This document shows, one piece after another, positions 28,855-38,671 of a DNA stretch of 64,000 nucleotides. The translations under genes were made by a program, and so were the position numbers. Numbering within the stretch: position 1 is the stretch's first letter; each line of letters opens with the position of its first letter. Below the pieces are notes generated by a model, which ran no database searches, was not told the origin of the DNA, and saw nothing but the letters and a program-made list of their open reading frames with translations. Location: contig NZ_JONK01000008.1 of NCBI RefSeq assembly GCF_000711885.1, positions 62,001-126,000 of the forward strand, in the 5' to 3' direction. This stretch comes from Chromobacterium haemolyticum DSM 19808 (GTDB taxonomy: Bacteria > Pseudomonadota > Gammaproteobacteria > Burkholderiales > Chromobacteriaceae).

Positions 28855-30014
28855 AGCTCGGCCGTCATCGGCCCCAACAGGGTTTCCACGCCGGCGCCGA
28901 CATCGTCGTCGCGGTAGTTGTCGCTGCGATAGACGAACAATTCGAACAGCTCCACCATGCAGATGGCCGACAACTTCTTGCCCAGCACCCAACCGTCGCG
29001 CTGGCTTTTCTGAACAAAACCGCGGGAGCTCAACATGTCCAGCACCCAGCCCAACTCGTCGTAACCCACCTTCACCTGGCTGCGCAACTGCACCGGGCTC
29101 AGCAGTTCGCCGCGGTTCTGCGCCTCGTCCAGCAGCAGCAACACCTCCACCGCATCGAGAAAACGTCGCCTAGGCTCGAAGCGACGCCGCCATGCGTCGC
29201 CCTCCCAATAAGACAACGATGCCGTGAACACCGCGCCGCTGAGCACCACCATCCACAAGCAATACACCCACAACAGGAAAATCGGGATGCTGGCGAAGGC
29301 CCCGTACACCAATTGGTAATTAGCGACCTGACCGATGTAGAAGCCGAACAAGGCGCGCGTGGCCTCCAGCAAGATCGCGGTCAGCAAGGCGCCCACGCTG
29401 GCGTGCTTGATCGGCACAAAACGATTGGGCACGATGCGGTACAACAGCGACAGCACCAAAGCAGTCAGCAAGATGGACCCGCCGGCTTCCACCATATTGG
29501 CCAATACCGGCAGCGCGTGATCGAACTTGCTGACCTTGAACAGGCTGCGCCAAGCCAGCAGGCTGCCGCCCAGCACCAGCGGCCCCAGCGTCAGCACCGT
29601 CCAGTACACCATGCTTTGCTGCAATAACGGCCGACCGCGGCGCACGCCCCAGATGGCGTTGAAAGTACGGTCTATGGTGGACATCAGCATCAGCGCGGTC
29701 ACGCCCAGCATCACAATGCCGGCGGCGGTCAACTTCTCCGCGTTGTCGGCGAACTGGCGCATATAGACGGTAATCACCTTGCCGGCGAACTCCGGAACCA
29801 GCGTGGACAACAGCATGATCTTGAAACGGGTGCTCAGATCCGCGAACACCGGAAACGCGGAAATCACCGTCAAGGCGATGGTGAACAAGGGCACCAGCGC
29901 CAACAGCGTGGTGAAGGTCAGGCTGCCGGACACTTGCGCGACGCGATGACTGCCCATGCGCCGGGCAAGAAAGCGCGCAAAGCCCAGATACGGTTCGATT
30001 CGACTCATTTGCAT
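28806..30014 (-). CDS. YihY/virulence factor BrkB family inner membrane protein
   Basis: Polytopic inner membrane protein of 402 residues, formerly misnamed ribonuclease BN. About six hydrophobic segments lie between residues 30 and 270, with the family opening RVAQVSGSLTFTTLLALVPLF near residue 24 and VYGAFASIPIFLLWVYCLWMVVLSGA near 235. The C-terminal 120 residues are soluble and resemble a winged-helix-like domain. ATGs at 30014 and 30008 are both possible. No transport substrate or catalytic activity is established for the family. Confidence 0.88.
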   Translation of the reverse strand: MQMSRIEPYLGFARFLARRMGSHRVAQVSGSLTFTTLLALVPLFTIALTVISAFPVFADLSTRFKIMLLSTLVPEFAGKVITVYMRQFADNAEKLTAAGIVMLGVTALMLMSTIDRTFNAIWGVRRGRPLLQQSMVYWTVLTLGPLVLGGSLLAWRSLFKVSKFDHALPVLANMVEAGGSILLTALVLSLLYRIVPNRFVPIKHASVGALLTAILLEATRALFGFYIGQVANYQLVYGAFASIPIFLLWVYCLWMVVLSGAVFTASLSYWEGDAWRRRFEPRRRFLDAVEVLLLLDEAQNRGELLSPVQLRSQVKVGYDELGWVLDMLSSRGFVQKSQRDGWVLGKKLSAICMVELFELFVYRSDNYRDDDVGAGVETLLGPMTAELQSVTLEDFARRVGRK

Positions 30015-30112
30015 CTCGGCAAAATAATGGCAAAGCGCGGATCAGGCAAGCCGCACAGAGTTGCTTTATCATGCATCCGCTTGCGCAGCGGCGCGCGACC
30101 TATCGTTTTTGA

Positions 30113-31512
<1,400 letters not shown>

Positions 31513-31570
31513 AATGCCTCTTTTGCAAAGATAACTGCCTTATTTTGGCAGGACGGACGCCATTTTGCTC

Positions 31571-31595
31571 GCTAGTATGACATTCACCCACTAGC
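31571..31595. promoter_or_regulatory. Inverted repeat between AraC regulator and exporter genes
   Basis: GCTAGT and ACTAGC are perfect complements separated by 13 bases, just ahead of the exporter start codons. It is a candidate operator for the divergent AraC-type regulator. AraC proteins more often bind direct repeats, so the assignment is tentative. Confidence 0.35.
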
Positions 31596-31613
31596 TGAAT
31601 GATTCTCAAGCCC

Positions 31614-32810
31614 ATGACCACCGCCACCGCCGCCACGCCAGATCAAGACAGCACTCGCTTCCGTGTGCTGGGCGCCATCAGTTTCTCCCATTTTCTCAAC
31701 GACATGCTGCAATCGCTGCTGCTGGCGATCTATCCGCTACTTAAAGGCAACTACCAGCTCAGCTTCGCCGAAATCGGCCTGATGACCTTGACCTACCAAT
31801 GCACCGCCTCGCTGTTGCAGCCGCTGGTGGGGCTCTACACCGACAAGAAACCGATGCCGTACTCGCTGGTGCTGGGCATGGGAGCCACCCTGTGCGGCCT
31901 GTTATTACTGTCCAGCGCCGGCAGCTTCCCCCTGCTGTTGTTGGCCGCGGCGCTGGTGGGCACAGGCTCCTCGGTATTTCATCCGGAATCGTCGCGGGTG
32001 GCCCGCATGGCCTCCGGCGGCCGTCCTGGTCTGGCCCAATCCATTTTTCAGGTGGGAGGCAACGCCGGCAGCGCCAGCGGGCCGCTTCTGGCGGCGCTGA
32101 TCGTCATCCCCTTGGGGCAGGGCAGCATCGCCTGGTTCGGCCTGGCCGCCTTGTTGGCGATGGCGGTATTGTTCAAGATCGGCCAGTGGTACAGCCACCA
32201 GCAGCGCAAGGCTAAAACCGCCGCCATCGCAACGCCGCCCCAGTTGTCGCCGGCGCGAGTGAAGCTGACGCTGTTCGCCCTGCTGGTGCTGCTGTTCTCC
32301 AAATACTTCTACACCGCCAGCATCACCAGCTACTTTACCTTCTATTTAATCAAGCACTTCGGCTTGGGCGTGCAGGCCGCGCAGCTCCATCTGTTCTTGT
32401 TTCTGTTAGCGGTCGCGCTGGGCACCATCTTCGGCGGACCGATCGGCGACGCCATCGGCCGCAAGCGGGTGATCTGGTTCTCCATCCTCGGCATCGCGCC
32501 GCTGACCTTGCTACTGCCCTACGTCAATCTGTTCTGGACCAGCGTGCTGTCGCTGGGCATCGGCTTCGTGCTGGCCTCGGCCTTCCCCGCCATCATCATT
32601 TACGCGCAGGAACTGTTGCCGGGCCGGGTGGGCATGGTGTCAGGCATGTTCTACGGCTTCGCCTTCAGCATCGGCGGCATCGGCGCCGCGGTGCTGGGCC
32701 AACTGGCCGACAGCCACGGCATCGAATTCGTCTATCAGCTATGCGCCTTCCTGCCGCTGTTGGGCTTGGTGGCCGCACTGCTGCCGGATCTGCGCGGCGA
32801 CAAGGTTTGA
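31614..32810 (+). CDS. fsr: MFS exporter, fosmidomycin resistance protein family
   Basis: Major facilitator of 398 residues with 12 predicted membrane helices. The opening ISFSHFLNDMLQSLLLAIYPLLK near residue 18 and GTGSSVFHPESSRVARMASGGRPGLAQSIFQVGGNAG near 120 are typical of Fsr-type transporters, which in E. coli give fosmidomycin resistance; the natural substrate is unknown. ATGs at 31599 and 31614 are both possible and neither has a clear ribosome site. Divergent AraC regulator upstream; a dispersed repeat begins 67 bases downstream. Confidence 0.87.
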   Translation: MTTATAATPDQDSTRFRVLGAISFSHFLNDMLQSLLLAIYPLLKGNYQLSFAEIGLMTLTYQCTASLLQPLVGLYTDKKPMPYSLVLGMGATLCGLLLLSSAGSFPLLLLAAALVGTGSSVFHPESSRVARMASGGRPGLAQSIFQVGGNAGSASGPLLAALIVIPLGQGSIAWFGLAALLAMAVLFKIGQWYSHQQRKAKTAAIATPPQLSPARVKLTLFALLVLLFSKYFYTASITSYFTFYLIKHFGLGVQAAQLHLFLFLLAVALGTIFGGPIGDAIGRKRVIWFSILGIAPLTLLLPYVNLFWTSVLSLGIGFVLASAFPAIIIYAQELLPGRVGMVSGMFYGFAFSIGGIGAAVLGQLADSHGIEFVYQLCAFLPLLGLVAALLPDLRGDKV

Positions 32811-32877
32811 CACTGGCGCCGCCCTGCCCGGATACTTCGGCCATTCAATTTTTCCAACGCGCCTGCGGTGCCGTCTG

Positions 32878-33019
32878 AGAACGTGTTTACGATCTCGCGA
32901 GCTAAGGCGAGACAAGGCGAAAACGGCTGAGAAAGCGGAGTGTACACACGGTACATGAGCATTTCGAAGGTGTTTTCAACGCCGTATCGCCGACGCGCAG
33001 TAGATCGTAAGCAGGTTCT
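32878..33019 (+). repeat. Dispersed MITE-like repeat, copy B (complete)
   Basis: The best-preserved copy, 142 bases. It begins AGAACGTGTTTACGATCT and ends AGATCGTAAGCAGGTTCT; these ends are inverted repeats matching at 16 of 18 positions. It fills the space between fsr and the asparagine-synthase-like gene. The apparent N-terminal extension of that gene before 33075 is read through this repeat and should not be annotated as protein. No clear target duplication was seen at its edges. Confidence 0.85.
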
Positions 33020-33074
33020 GAGCGCTCTGCGCTCGGCGGCTTACCCGGCGCGTTGCCCATTCGGACAGAAAATC

Positions 33075-34934
33075 ATGTGTGGAATCGCCGGTTTCTTCTC
33101 TCAACGCCCCGCCGCCGCGGCCACCGCCCAGGCCATGTTGACGGAGCTGGGCCGACGCGGACCGGACGCGGCCAATCAATTATGGCTGAACGCCGACTGG
33201 CAAACGGCGACAGACGGGGACATCCACAACGCGCTGCTGCACGCGCGCTTGTCCATCATCGACCCGCGCCCCATCGCCAACCAGCCGATGGCCAGCGAGG
33301 ATGCTCAGGTCTGGATCTGCTACAACGGCGAAGTCTATGACTGGGCCGCCGACAAGGCCGAACTGGAAGCCGCCGGCGCGCGCTTCACCACGCACTCCGA
33401 CACCGAGTTCATCCTGCGCGGCTACCAGGCCTGGGGCATTGAAACCCTGCTGCAGCGGCTGCGCGGCATGTTCGCCTTCGCCATCCTGGATTTGAAACAG
33501 CGCAAAGTGCATCTGGCGCGCGACCGGATGGGCGAGAAACCGCTGGTCTATTCGCTGCTGGACGGAAACTTCGCCTTCGGCTCGCTGGTGCGCTCGGTGC
33601 TGCCCTTCCTGCCGCCCCAACGGCGCGACTTTTCCGCCGACGCCATCGACGCCTATCTGGCGCACCGCTACATCCCGGCGCCCGCCACCTTGTTCAGCCA
33701 CATACAGCGCCTGGAAAACGGCCACCGGCTGGAATTTGACCTGGACACCCGCTCCCTGCGCAAACTGCGCTACTGGCAGCCAGCCAAGGACGGCGGCGAC
33801 TGGCTTCAAGAGCTGGACCGCGCCGTGGCGATGCGCACCGTCGCCGACCGCCCGCTGGGCGTGCTGCTGTCAGGCGGCATAGACTCCACCGTAATCGCCA
33901 GCCGGCTGGCCTTGCAACAGTTGACGCAATTCAGCAGCTTCACCGCCGCCTTCCCTGGATCCAAGCTGGACGAGGCCGCCGACGCCGCCGATTCCGCGCA
34001 AAGAATGGGGCTGGCCAATCTGGCGGTGCAGATGCCGGAGAATCTGGCAGCCGATTTCGAACGCATCGTCGCCGACCTCGACCAGCCTTTCGCCGATCCG
34101 TCCAGCTTCCCCACGTGGTACCTGGCGCGCGAAGTCAGCCGCCACGTCAAAGTGGTGCTCTTGGGCGACGGCGGCGATGAGCTGCTGGCTGGCTACAAGC
34201 GCGTCAACAAGCATCTGCGCACTCGCTGGCGCAGCCTGATCAAGCTGCCGCTGACGATCCAGCCCTCGCTGGACGGCAAGGGCGCCGGCAAACTCGCCAC
34301 CGAGTTGGCGATGAGTTGGCAAGACGCCTATTCGCTGCGCTTTTCCGGCTTCACCCCCGGCCAACGCCTGTTCCTGCAAGGCAACCGGCCGCTCTCGCGA
34401 CTCTGCCACTGGCGCGCGCCGGACGATATTGGTCCGCCGCCGGCCAATGCGCCGGCCGGTCTGCATCATTTGCTGGCCATAGACTTCGCCAATTATCTAC
34501 CGGACTACATCCTGCAAAAGTCCGACCTGTGCACCATGGCCCACGGCCTGGAGGGCCGCGCCCCGCTGGTGGACCACCGCTTCTATCAGACTTTGCTGGC
34601 GGTGGACGGCAAACAGCGTTTCACCCAGCCTGCCAAGCTGATCTTCCGCCGCGCCGTTCACCCAGCGCTGCCTGCGGACTTCTTCCAGCGCAAGAAACGC
34701 GGCTTCAACCCGCCGCTGTCCGGCTGGCTGAAAACCAGCCTGGCTCCGCGCATGGATGGTCTGGGCGAACGTCTGGCGCGGCTCAGCCGCGGCCAGCTCG
34801 ACGCCGCGGCGGTGGACGCCTTCGCCGCCGCCTACCGAAACGGGGCCGAGCATCTGGCCGAGCAGATGCTGCAGTTGCTGATTTTGGACGAAAGCCTGAG
34901 GCAGCTAAGCTTGCTGGCGGCCCAAAACGACTAA
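33075..34934 (+). CDS. asnB: Asparagine synthase (glutamine-hydrolysing) family protein
   Basis: Two-domain glutamine amidotransferase of 619 residues. It begins MCGIAGFFSQ, whose Cys2 becomes the N-terminal nucleophile of the class II glutaminase domain (to about residue 210), and the second half is the AMP-forming synthetase with the PP-loop LSGGIDSTVIASRLA near residue 268 and LLGDGGDELLAGYKR near 362. The start follows from the required Met-Cys N terminus; 45 in-frame codons upstream come from repeat copy B. It is not in an obvious amino acid operon. AsnB-like proteins also amidate surface polysaccharides or peptides, so asparagine synthesis is probable but not certain. Confidence 0.88.
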   Translation: MCGIAGFFSQRPAAAATAQAMLTELGRRGPDAANQLWLNADWQTATDGDIHNALLHARLSIIDPRPIANQPMASEDAQVWICYNGEVYDWAADKAELEAAGARFTTHSDTEFILRGYQAWGIETLLQRLRGMFAFAILDLKQRKVHLARDRMGEKPLVYSLLDGNFAFGSLVRSVLPFLPPQRRDFSADAIDAYLAHRYIPAPATLFSHIQRLENGHRLEFDLDTRSLRKLRYWQPAKDGGDWLQELDRAVAMRTVADRPLGVLLSGGIDSTVIASRLALQQLTQFSSFTAAFPGSKLDEAADAADSAQRMGLANLAVQMPENLAADFERIVADLDQPFADPSSFPTWYLAREVSRHVKVVLLGDGGDELLAGYKRVNKHLRTRWRSLIKLPLTIQPSLDGKGAGKLATELAMSWQDAYSLRFSGFTPGQRLFLQGNRPLSRLCHWRAPDDIGPPPANAPAGLHHLLAIDFANYLPDYILQKSDLCTMAHGLEGRAPLVDHRFYQTLLAVDGKQRFTQPAKLIFRRAVHPALPADFFQRKKRGFNPPLSGWLKTSLAPRMDGLGERLARLSRGQLDAAAVDAFAAAYRNGAEHLAEQMLQLLILDESLRQLSLLAAQND

Positions 34935-35129
34935 TCCGTCCAAAGACGGGCGAACAAGCGCTAGGCAAGAAGCAGCCAGCAGGGAAAGCAATATGCGCAA
35001 ACGACGCATAAGCATTGCGAAGCTGGCTTCCAAGGTCTTTTCAATCGAGCGCGCCAACGCGGCGCATGCCATTCCTATGGCCAGCGCCGCCCGGCGTCGC
35101 ATCTGCTACATTCGACAACACATTTTCGT
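34935..35129. other. Intergenic region, possible degenerate copy E of the dispersed repeat
   Basis: Between the asparagine-synthase-like gene and the iron uptake promoter. Positions about 34960-35060 weakly follow the order of the dispersed repeat core, with AGCATTGCGAAG and later GGTCTTTTCAA matching AGCATTTCGAAG and GGTGTTTTCAA of copy B, but with a small insertion and no recognisable terminal repeats. A 46-codon frame from an ATG at 34993 is probably chance. No other gene seen. Confidence 0.3.
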
Positions 35130-35158
35130 TTGAAAACGATAATGATTAGCATTAGTAT
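35130..35158 (+). promoter_or_regulatory. Sigma-70 promoter with a Fur box in its spacer, iron uptake operon
   Basis: TTGAAA (35130-35135) and TAGTAT (35153-35158) are spaced by 17 bases. The spacer and -10 are covered by GATAATGATTAGCATTAGT (35138-35156), which matches the 19-base Fur consensus at 15 positions. A Fur-Fe dimer bound here would block polymerase, as expected for a high-affinity iron uptake operon. The first gene starts 123 bases on. Confidence 0.75.
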
Positions 35159-35280
35159 TTTTAGGCAGGCCAAGCAAACCAAGAATAAAGCGCCTATCCG
35201 CCCGGCCGGCGTCCTTCGCCGCCAAGCGGCCCGCTTGGGCCAAGCAGTGCCCTATTCAATTGAAACCAAAAGGAAACAAT

Positions 35281-35823
35281 ATGCGTCGCTTTGTCCAACT
35301 GGCTATCGCCACCGCAGCACTCACCGCTTCCGCCGCCGCCATGGCCAAGGAATACCCGATCGGCAAGCCGGCCCTGAAGAACGGCATGGAGATCGGCGCG
35401 GTCTACCTGCAGCCGACAAAGATGGAACCGGAAGGCATGATGCGCAAGGCGGAGGCATCCGACATCCACCTGGAGGCCGACATCCACGCTACCAAGAACA
35501 ATCCCAACGGCTTCGAAGAAGGCGCATGGATGCCCTATCTGGTGGTGAAGTATGAACTGAGCAAGGTGGGCGGCAAGGAAGTGCTCAAGGGCGATCTGAT
35601 GCCGATGGTGGCCAACGACGGTCCGCACTATGGCGACAACATCAAGCTGCAAGGCCCGGGCAAATACAAGCTGAAATACACCATCCTGCCGCCGTCGGCC
35701 AACCAGCACGCTCACTTTGGCCGCCACATCGACAAGGAAACCGGCGTGGGTCCGTGGTTCAAGCCCTTTGAACTGAACTACGAATTCACTTATGCCGGCA
35801 TCGGCAAAAAAGGCGGCTATTAA
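35281..35823 (+). CDS. Periplasmic iron-binding protein, P19/FtrA/Tp34 family
   Basis: Secreted protein of 180 residues with a signal peptide (about 1-22, cleaving after AMA). The P19 family binds iron with copper in the periplasm and hands it to an FTR1 permease. Landmarks are KEYPIGKPALKNGMEIGAVYLQP at the mature N terminus, the Met/His/Glu-bearing ASDIHLEADIHATKNNPNGF near residue 60 and NQHAHFGRHIDKETGVGPWF near 140. AAGGAAA precedes the ATG. First gene of a four-gene operon with cupredoxin, FTR1 and ferredoxin-type proteins, the FtrABCD arrangement. Confidence 0.92.
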   Translation: MRRFVQLAIATAALTASAAAMAKEYPIGKPALKNGMEIGAVYLQPTKMEPEGMMRKAEASDIHLEADIHATKNNPNGFEEGAWMPYLVVKYELSKVGGKEVLKGDLMPMVANDGPHYGDNIKLQGPGKYKLKYTILPPSANQHAHFGRHIDKETGVGPWFKPFELNYEFTYAGIGKKGGY

Positions 35824-35854
35824 TCCCGTTGTTCTTGCAAAAACAGGATTAATG

Positions 35855-35889
35855 CGAATGAGAATGTAAACGCAAGCCATTCTCATGCG
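35855..35889. promoter_or_regulatory. Inverted repeat with Fur-like half-sites between iron genes
   Basis: CGAATGAGAATG and CATTCTCATGCG are complementary at 11 of 12 positions around an 11-base spacer. TGAGAATG and CATTCTCA are the halves of a classic Fur box pulled apart. It may be a second iron-responsive site or an mRNA hairpin between the first two genes; it has no T tract to act as a strong terminator. Confidence 0.4.
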
Positions 35890-35948
35890 TTAAAATAAGA
35901 CAGCGCATGCCTTCGCCTGCGCTGTTTTCAATCCGGAGACCCATTCCG

Positions 35949-36284
35949 ATGAAGTTCGCGCCCTTGACCCTGGCCGCCGCCGCGGCCTGCCTGTTGTCCA
36001 TGTCGGCCATAGCCGACGACATGCCGGTGTTCAAACTGGTGATGAAGGACGGCGTGTTCACACCCGCCCGCCTGGTGGTCCCCGCCGGCAAGAAGTTCAA
36101 GGTTGAAGTGATCAATGCCGGCAAGACCCCGGCCGAATTCGAAAGCACGCCGCTGCGCAAGGAAAAGGTGCTCGGCCCCGGCGCGGAGTCCTTCCTGGTT
36201 TTCCAGCCGCTGTCCCCCGGCGAATACAAGTTTTTTGACGAATTTCACATGAAGACCGGCCAAGGCGTCATCGTCGCCAAGTAA
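35949..36284 (+). CDS. Periplasmic cupredoxin-domain protein of the iron uptake operon (FtrB-like)
   Basis: A 111-residue secreted protein: signal peptide (about 1-22, ending in AIA), then a cupredoxin fold starting FKLVMKDGVFTPARLVVPAGKKFKVEV. It matches the small cupredoxin that accompanies P19-type iron binders and FTR1, proposed to oxidise ferrous iron with copper before transport. Late residues include FFDEFHMKTGQG, where a His and Met could serve as metal ligands. The ATG at 35949 gives a clean signal peptide; upstream in-frame codons lack one. Confidence 0.88.
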   Translation: MKFAPLTLAAAAACLLSMSAIADDMPVFKLVMKDGVFTPARLVVPAGKKFKVEVINAGKTPAEFESTPLRKEKVLGPGAESFLVFQPLSPGEYKFFDEFHMKTGQGVIVAK

Positions 36285-36328
36285 ACGCGGCCCATCCGCT
36301 GTGTAAGCCGTATTCAGGAGTAGACCTC

Positions 36329-37153
36329 ATGGGACAAGTCCTATTCATCGTCTGGCGCGAAAGCGTCGAAGCCTTGCTGGTCGTGGGCATCCTCAATGCC
36401 TGGATGAACCAGAACCCGGCCGGCGCCGCCGGCAAACGCTATTTGTGGGCCGGCGTGGCGCTGGGCCTGCTCGCCGCCGTCGGCCTGGCCGTGGCCCTGT
36501 TCGCCGCCAGCAGCCTGATGGCCGGCGCTCAGGACATCTTCCAGACCGTGATGGTGTTCACCGCCGCGGCGCTGATCGTGCACATGGTGCTGTGGATGCG
36601 CGAGCATGGCCGCACGCTGAAGAAAGAACTGGAGGCCGGCCTGCGCGAAAACGCCAGCAATGCCAACTGGTGGGGCGTCACCCTGCTGGCCGCCATCGCC
36701 ATCGCCCGCGAAGGCAGCGAAACCGTGGTCTTCCTCTACGGCATGTTGGCCGAGGCCGACGGCTCCACGCTGGCCAGCATGAGCTTTGCCGCCATAATAG
36801 GCCTGGGCCTGGCCTTTCTGACCTTCTATCTATTGCAGCTGGGCGGCAAATATCTGTCATGGCGCTTGTTCTTCCGCATCACCGAAATCATGCTGCTGCT
36901 GTTGGGCGCTTCGCTCTTCCTCAGCGGCGTGGAAAAGTTGATCTCGATGGACATTCTGCCGGCGCTGGTCGACCCGCTGTGGGACAGTTCCTCGCTACTT
37001 GACGACATGAGCCCGGCCGGCGGCGTCATCGCCTCGCTCACGGGCTACCGCGCCCACCCCGCCCTGATGAGCCTGATCGCCTACGCGCTGTTCTGGGCGA
37101 CGATCTGGGCGCTGTTCCAGTGGCGCAACCGCAAGCAGACGCTGGCCGTATGA
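36329..37153 (+). CDS. FTR1-family high-affinity iron permease
   Basis: Inner membrane iron transporter of 274 residues with seven hydrophobic segments. It has the two iron-pathway motifs expected of FTR1/EfeU: RESVEALL near residue 10 and REGSETVVF near 128. AGGAG lies upstream of the ATG. Its TGA overlaps the ATG of the next gene. Probably takes ferric iron delivered from the P19 and cupredoxin proteins. Confidence 0.93.
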   Translation: MGQVLFIVWRESVEALLVVGILNAWMNQNPAGAAGKRYLWAGVALGLLAAVGLAVALFAASSLMAGAQDIFQTVMVFTAAALIVHMVLWMREHGRTLKKELEAGLRENASNANWWGVTLLAAIAIAREGSETVVFLYGMLAEADGSTLASMSFAAIIGLGLAFLTFYLLQLGGKYLSWRLFFRITEIMLLLLGASLFLSGVEKLISMDILPALVDPLWDSSSLLDDMSPAGGVIASLTGYRAHPALMSLIAYALFWATIWALFQWRNRKQTLAV

Positions 37154-38598
37154 AATCCGCCCGCCCGCCGCTTCCCCATTCCGCCGACGTCGCCGCGCGC
37201 GCCGGCGGTTCCTGTCGCCAGCCGACGACCCAGGGTTTCATGGCCGCCGTCGGCTTGTGGCTGCGGGATCACGCCGGCCTGCTGCGCGCGCTGCAATGGG
37301 GCGTGGTGCTGGTCTACGCCGCGCTGCTGATCGTGCCGGCCTGCCTGGACTTGCCGGAAGACAGCGCCCGGATCTGGAACAATCTGACCATCTTCGCCCA
37401 ATTCGTGTTCTGGGGCATTTGGTGGCCGTTCGTGCTGTTGTCCATGGTGTTGTTCGGCCGGCTGTGGTGCGGCGTTCTCTGCCCGGAAGGCGCTTTGTCC
37501 GAGTGGGCTGCCAAAAAAGGCCTGGGCCGCCCTATCCCGCGCTGGATGCGCTGGGGCGGCTGGCCCTTCGTCGCCTTCGCTCTGACCACCATCTACGGCC
37601 AACTGGTCAGCGTCTACCAATACCCTAAGGCCGCCTTGCTGGTGCTAGGCGGCTCCACCGTGGCCGCGGTGATCGTCGGCTTCATCTATACCCGCGGCAA
37701 ACGCGCTTGGTGTCGCCACCTGTGCCCGGTCAACGGCGTGTTCGGCCTGCTGTCCAAGCTGGCGCCAATGTATTACCGAGTGGACGAAGCCGCCTGGAAA
37801 GCCTCGCAGCAAGGCAAAACCATCCCGATACAGGCGGTGGATTGCGCGCCGCTGCAACCGCTGCGCCATATGCAAGGCGGCAGCGGCTGCCATATGTGCG
37901 GCCGCTGCAGCGGCCATCGCGACGCCATCGAGCTGAGCCTGCGCTCGCCCACAGAAGAAGTGGTCAAGGTCGCAGCCAAAGAGGCCGATGGCTGGCAAAC
38001 CGCCTTGATTGTCTATGGCTTGCTGGGGGTGGCGATGGGCGCCTTCCACTGGACCATGAGCCCTTGGTTCGTGGCCATGAAACAGGCGGCAGCGGAATGG
38101 CTGGTGGATCATGACATCCTGTGGCCGCTGGATACCGAGGCGCCGTGGTGGCTGCTGACTCATTATCCGCAGCACAACGACGTGTTCTCCTGGCTGGATG
38201 GCGCGGCGTTAATCAGCTACGTGCTGGCCACCGCCCTGGCGCTGGGCAGCGGCCTGTTGCTCTGCCTGGCCGCCGGCGTGCGCATCGCTGGCCCTTGGCG
38301 GACTCAACGGCTGCACCACCTGGCCCAAAGTCTGATCCCGCTGGCCGGTTGCGGCGTATTCCTTGGCCTGTCCGCGCTGACGGTGACGCTGCTGAAGGCG
38401 GAAGGGGTGCCGATGTTCTGGGCCAACGACGCGCGGCTGGCCTTGCTGGCCGGAGCCAATCTGTGGTCGCTATGGCTGGGGCGCGCCATTCTCGCGCGCT
38501 GGAGCTCCGGCCCGCGCCAGGCGCTCGCCTTGATGCCATTGTTGGCGGCGCTGGCCCTGGTGGACGCCGCCTGGGGCTTCATGTTCTGGTGGTGGTAG
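37150..38598 (+). CDS. Membrane iron-sulfur protein of the iron uptake operon (FtrD-like, NapH/NosR-type)
   Basis: Polytopic inner membrane protein of 482 residues with ferredoxin-like cysteine motifs: LWCGVLCPEGALSEW near residue 105, AWCRHLCPVNGVFG near 190 and CHMCGRCSGH near 247, between and around about ten hydrophobic segments. Proteins of this type are the last member of FtrABCD systems and are thought to pass electrons for the iron redox step. The ATG at 37150 overlaps the permease stop (ATGA). The loss of canonical full 4Fe-4S sets cannot be judged by eye. Confidence 0.88.
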   Translation: MKSARPPLPHSADVAARAGGSCRQPTTQGFMAAVGLWLRDHAGLLRALQWGVVLVYAALLIVPACLDLPEDSARIWNNLTIFAQFVFWGIWWPFVLLSMVLFGRLWCGVLCPEGALSEWAAKKGLGRPIPRWMRWGGWPFVAFALTTIYGQLVSVYQYPKAALLVLGGSTVAAVIVGFIYTRGKRAWCRHLCPVNGVFGLLSKLAPMYYRVDEAAWKASQQGKTIPIQAVDCAPLQPLRHMQGGSGCHMCGRCSGHRDAIELSLRSPTEEVVKVAAKEADGWQTALIVYGLLGVAMGAFHWTMSPWFVAMKQAAAEWLVDHDILWPLDTEAPWWLLTHYPQHNDVFSWLDGAALISYVLATALALGSGLLLCLAAGVRIAGPWRTQRLHHLAQSLIPLAGCGVFLGLSALTVTLLKAEGVPMFWANDARLALLAGANLWSLWLGRAILARWSSGPRQALALMPLLAALALVDAAWGFMFWWW

Positions 38599-38671
38599 CC
38601 GTCCCGCTGGCGACGGGGTGGGCGCTGTGCGATAACAAAGCATGCTCCCACCCTGATCCTGGAGTCGCGCC

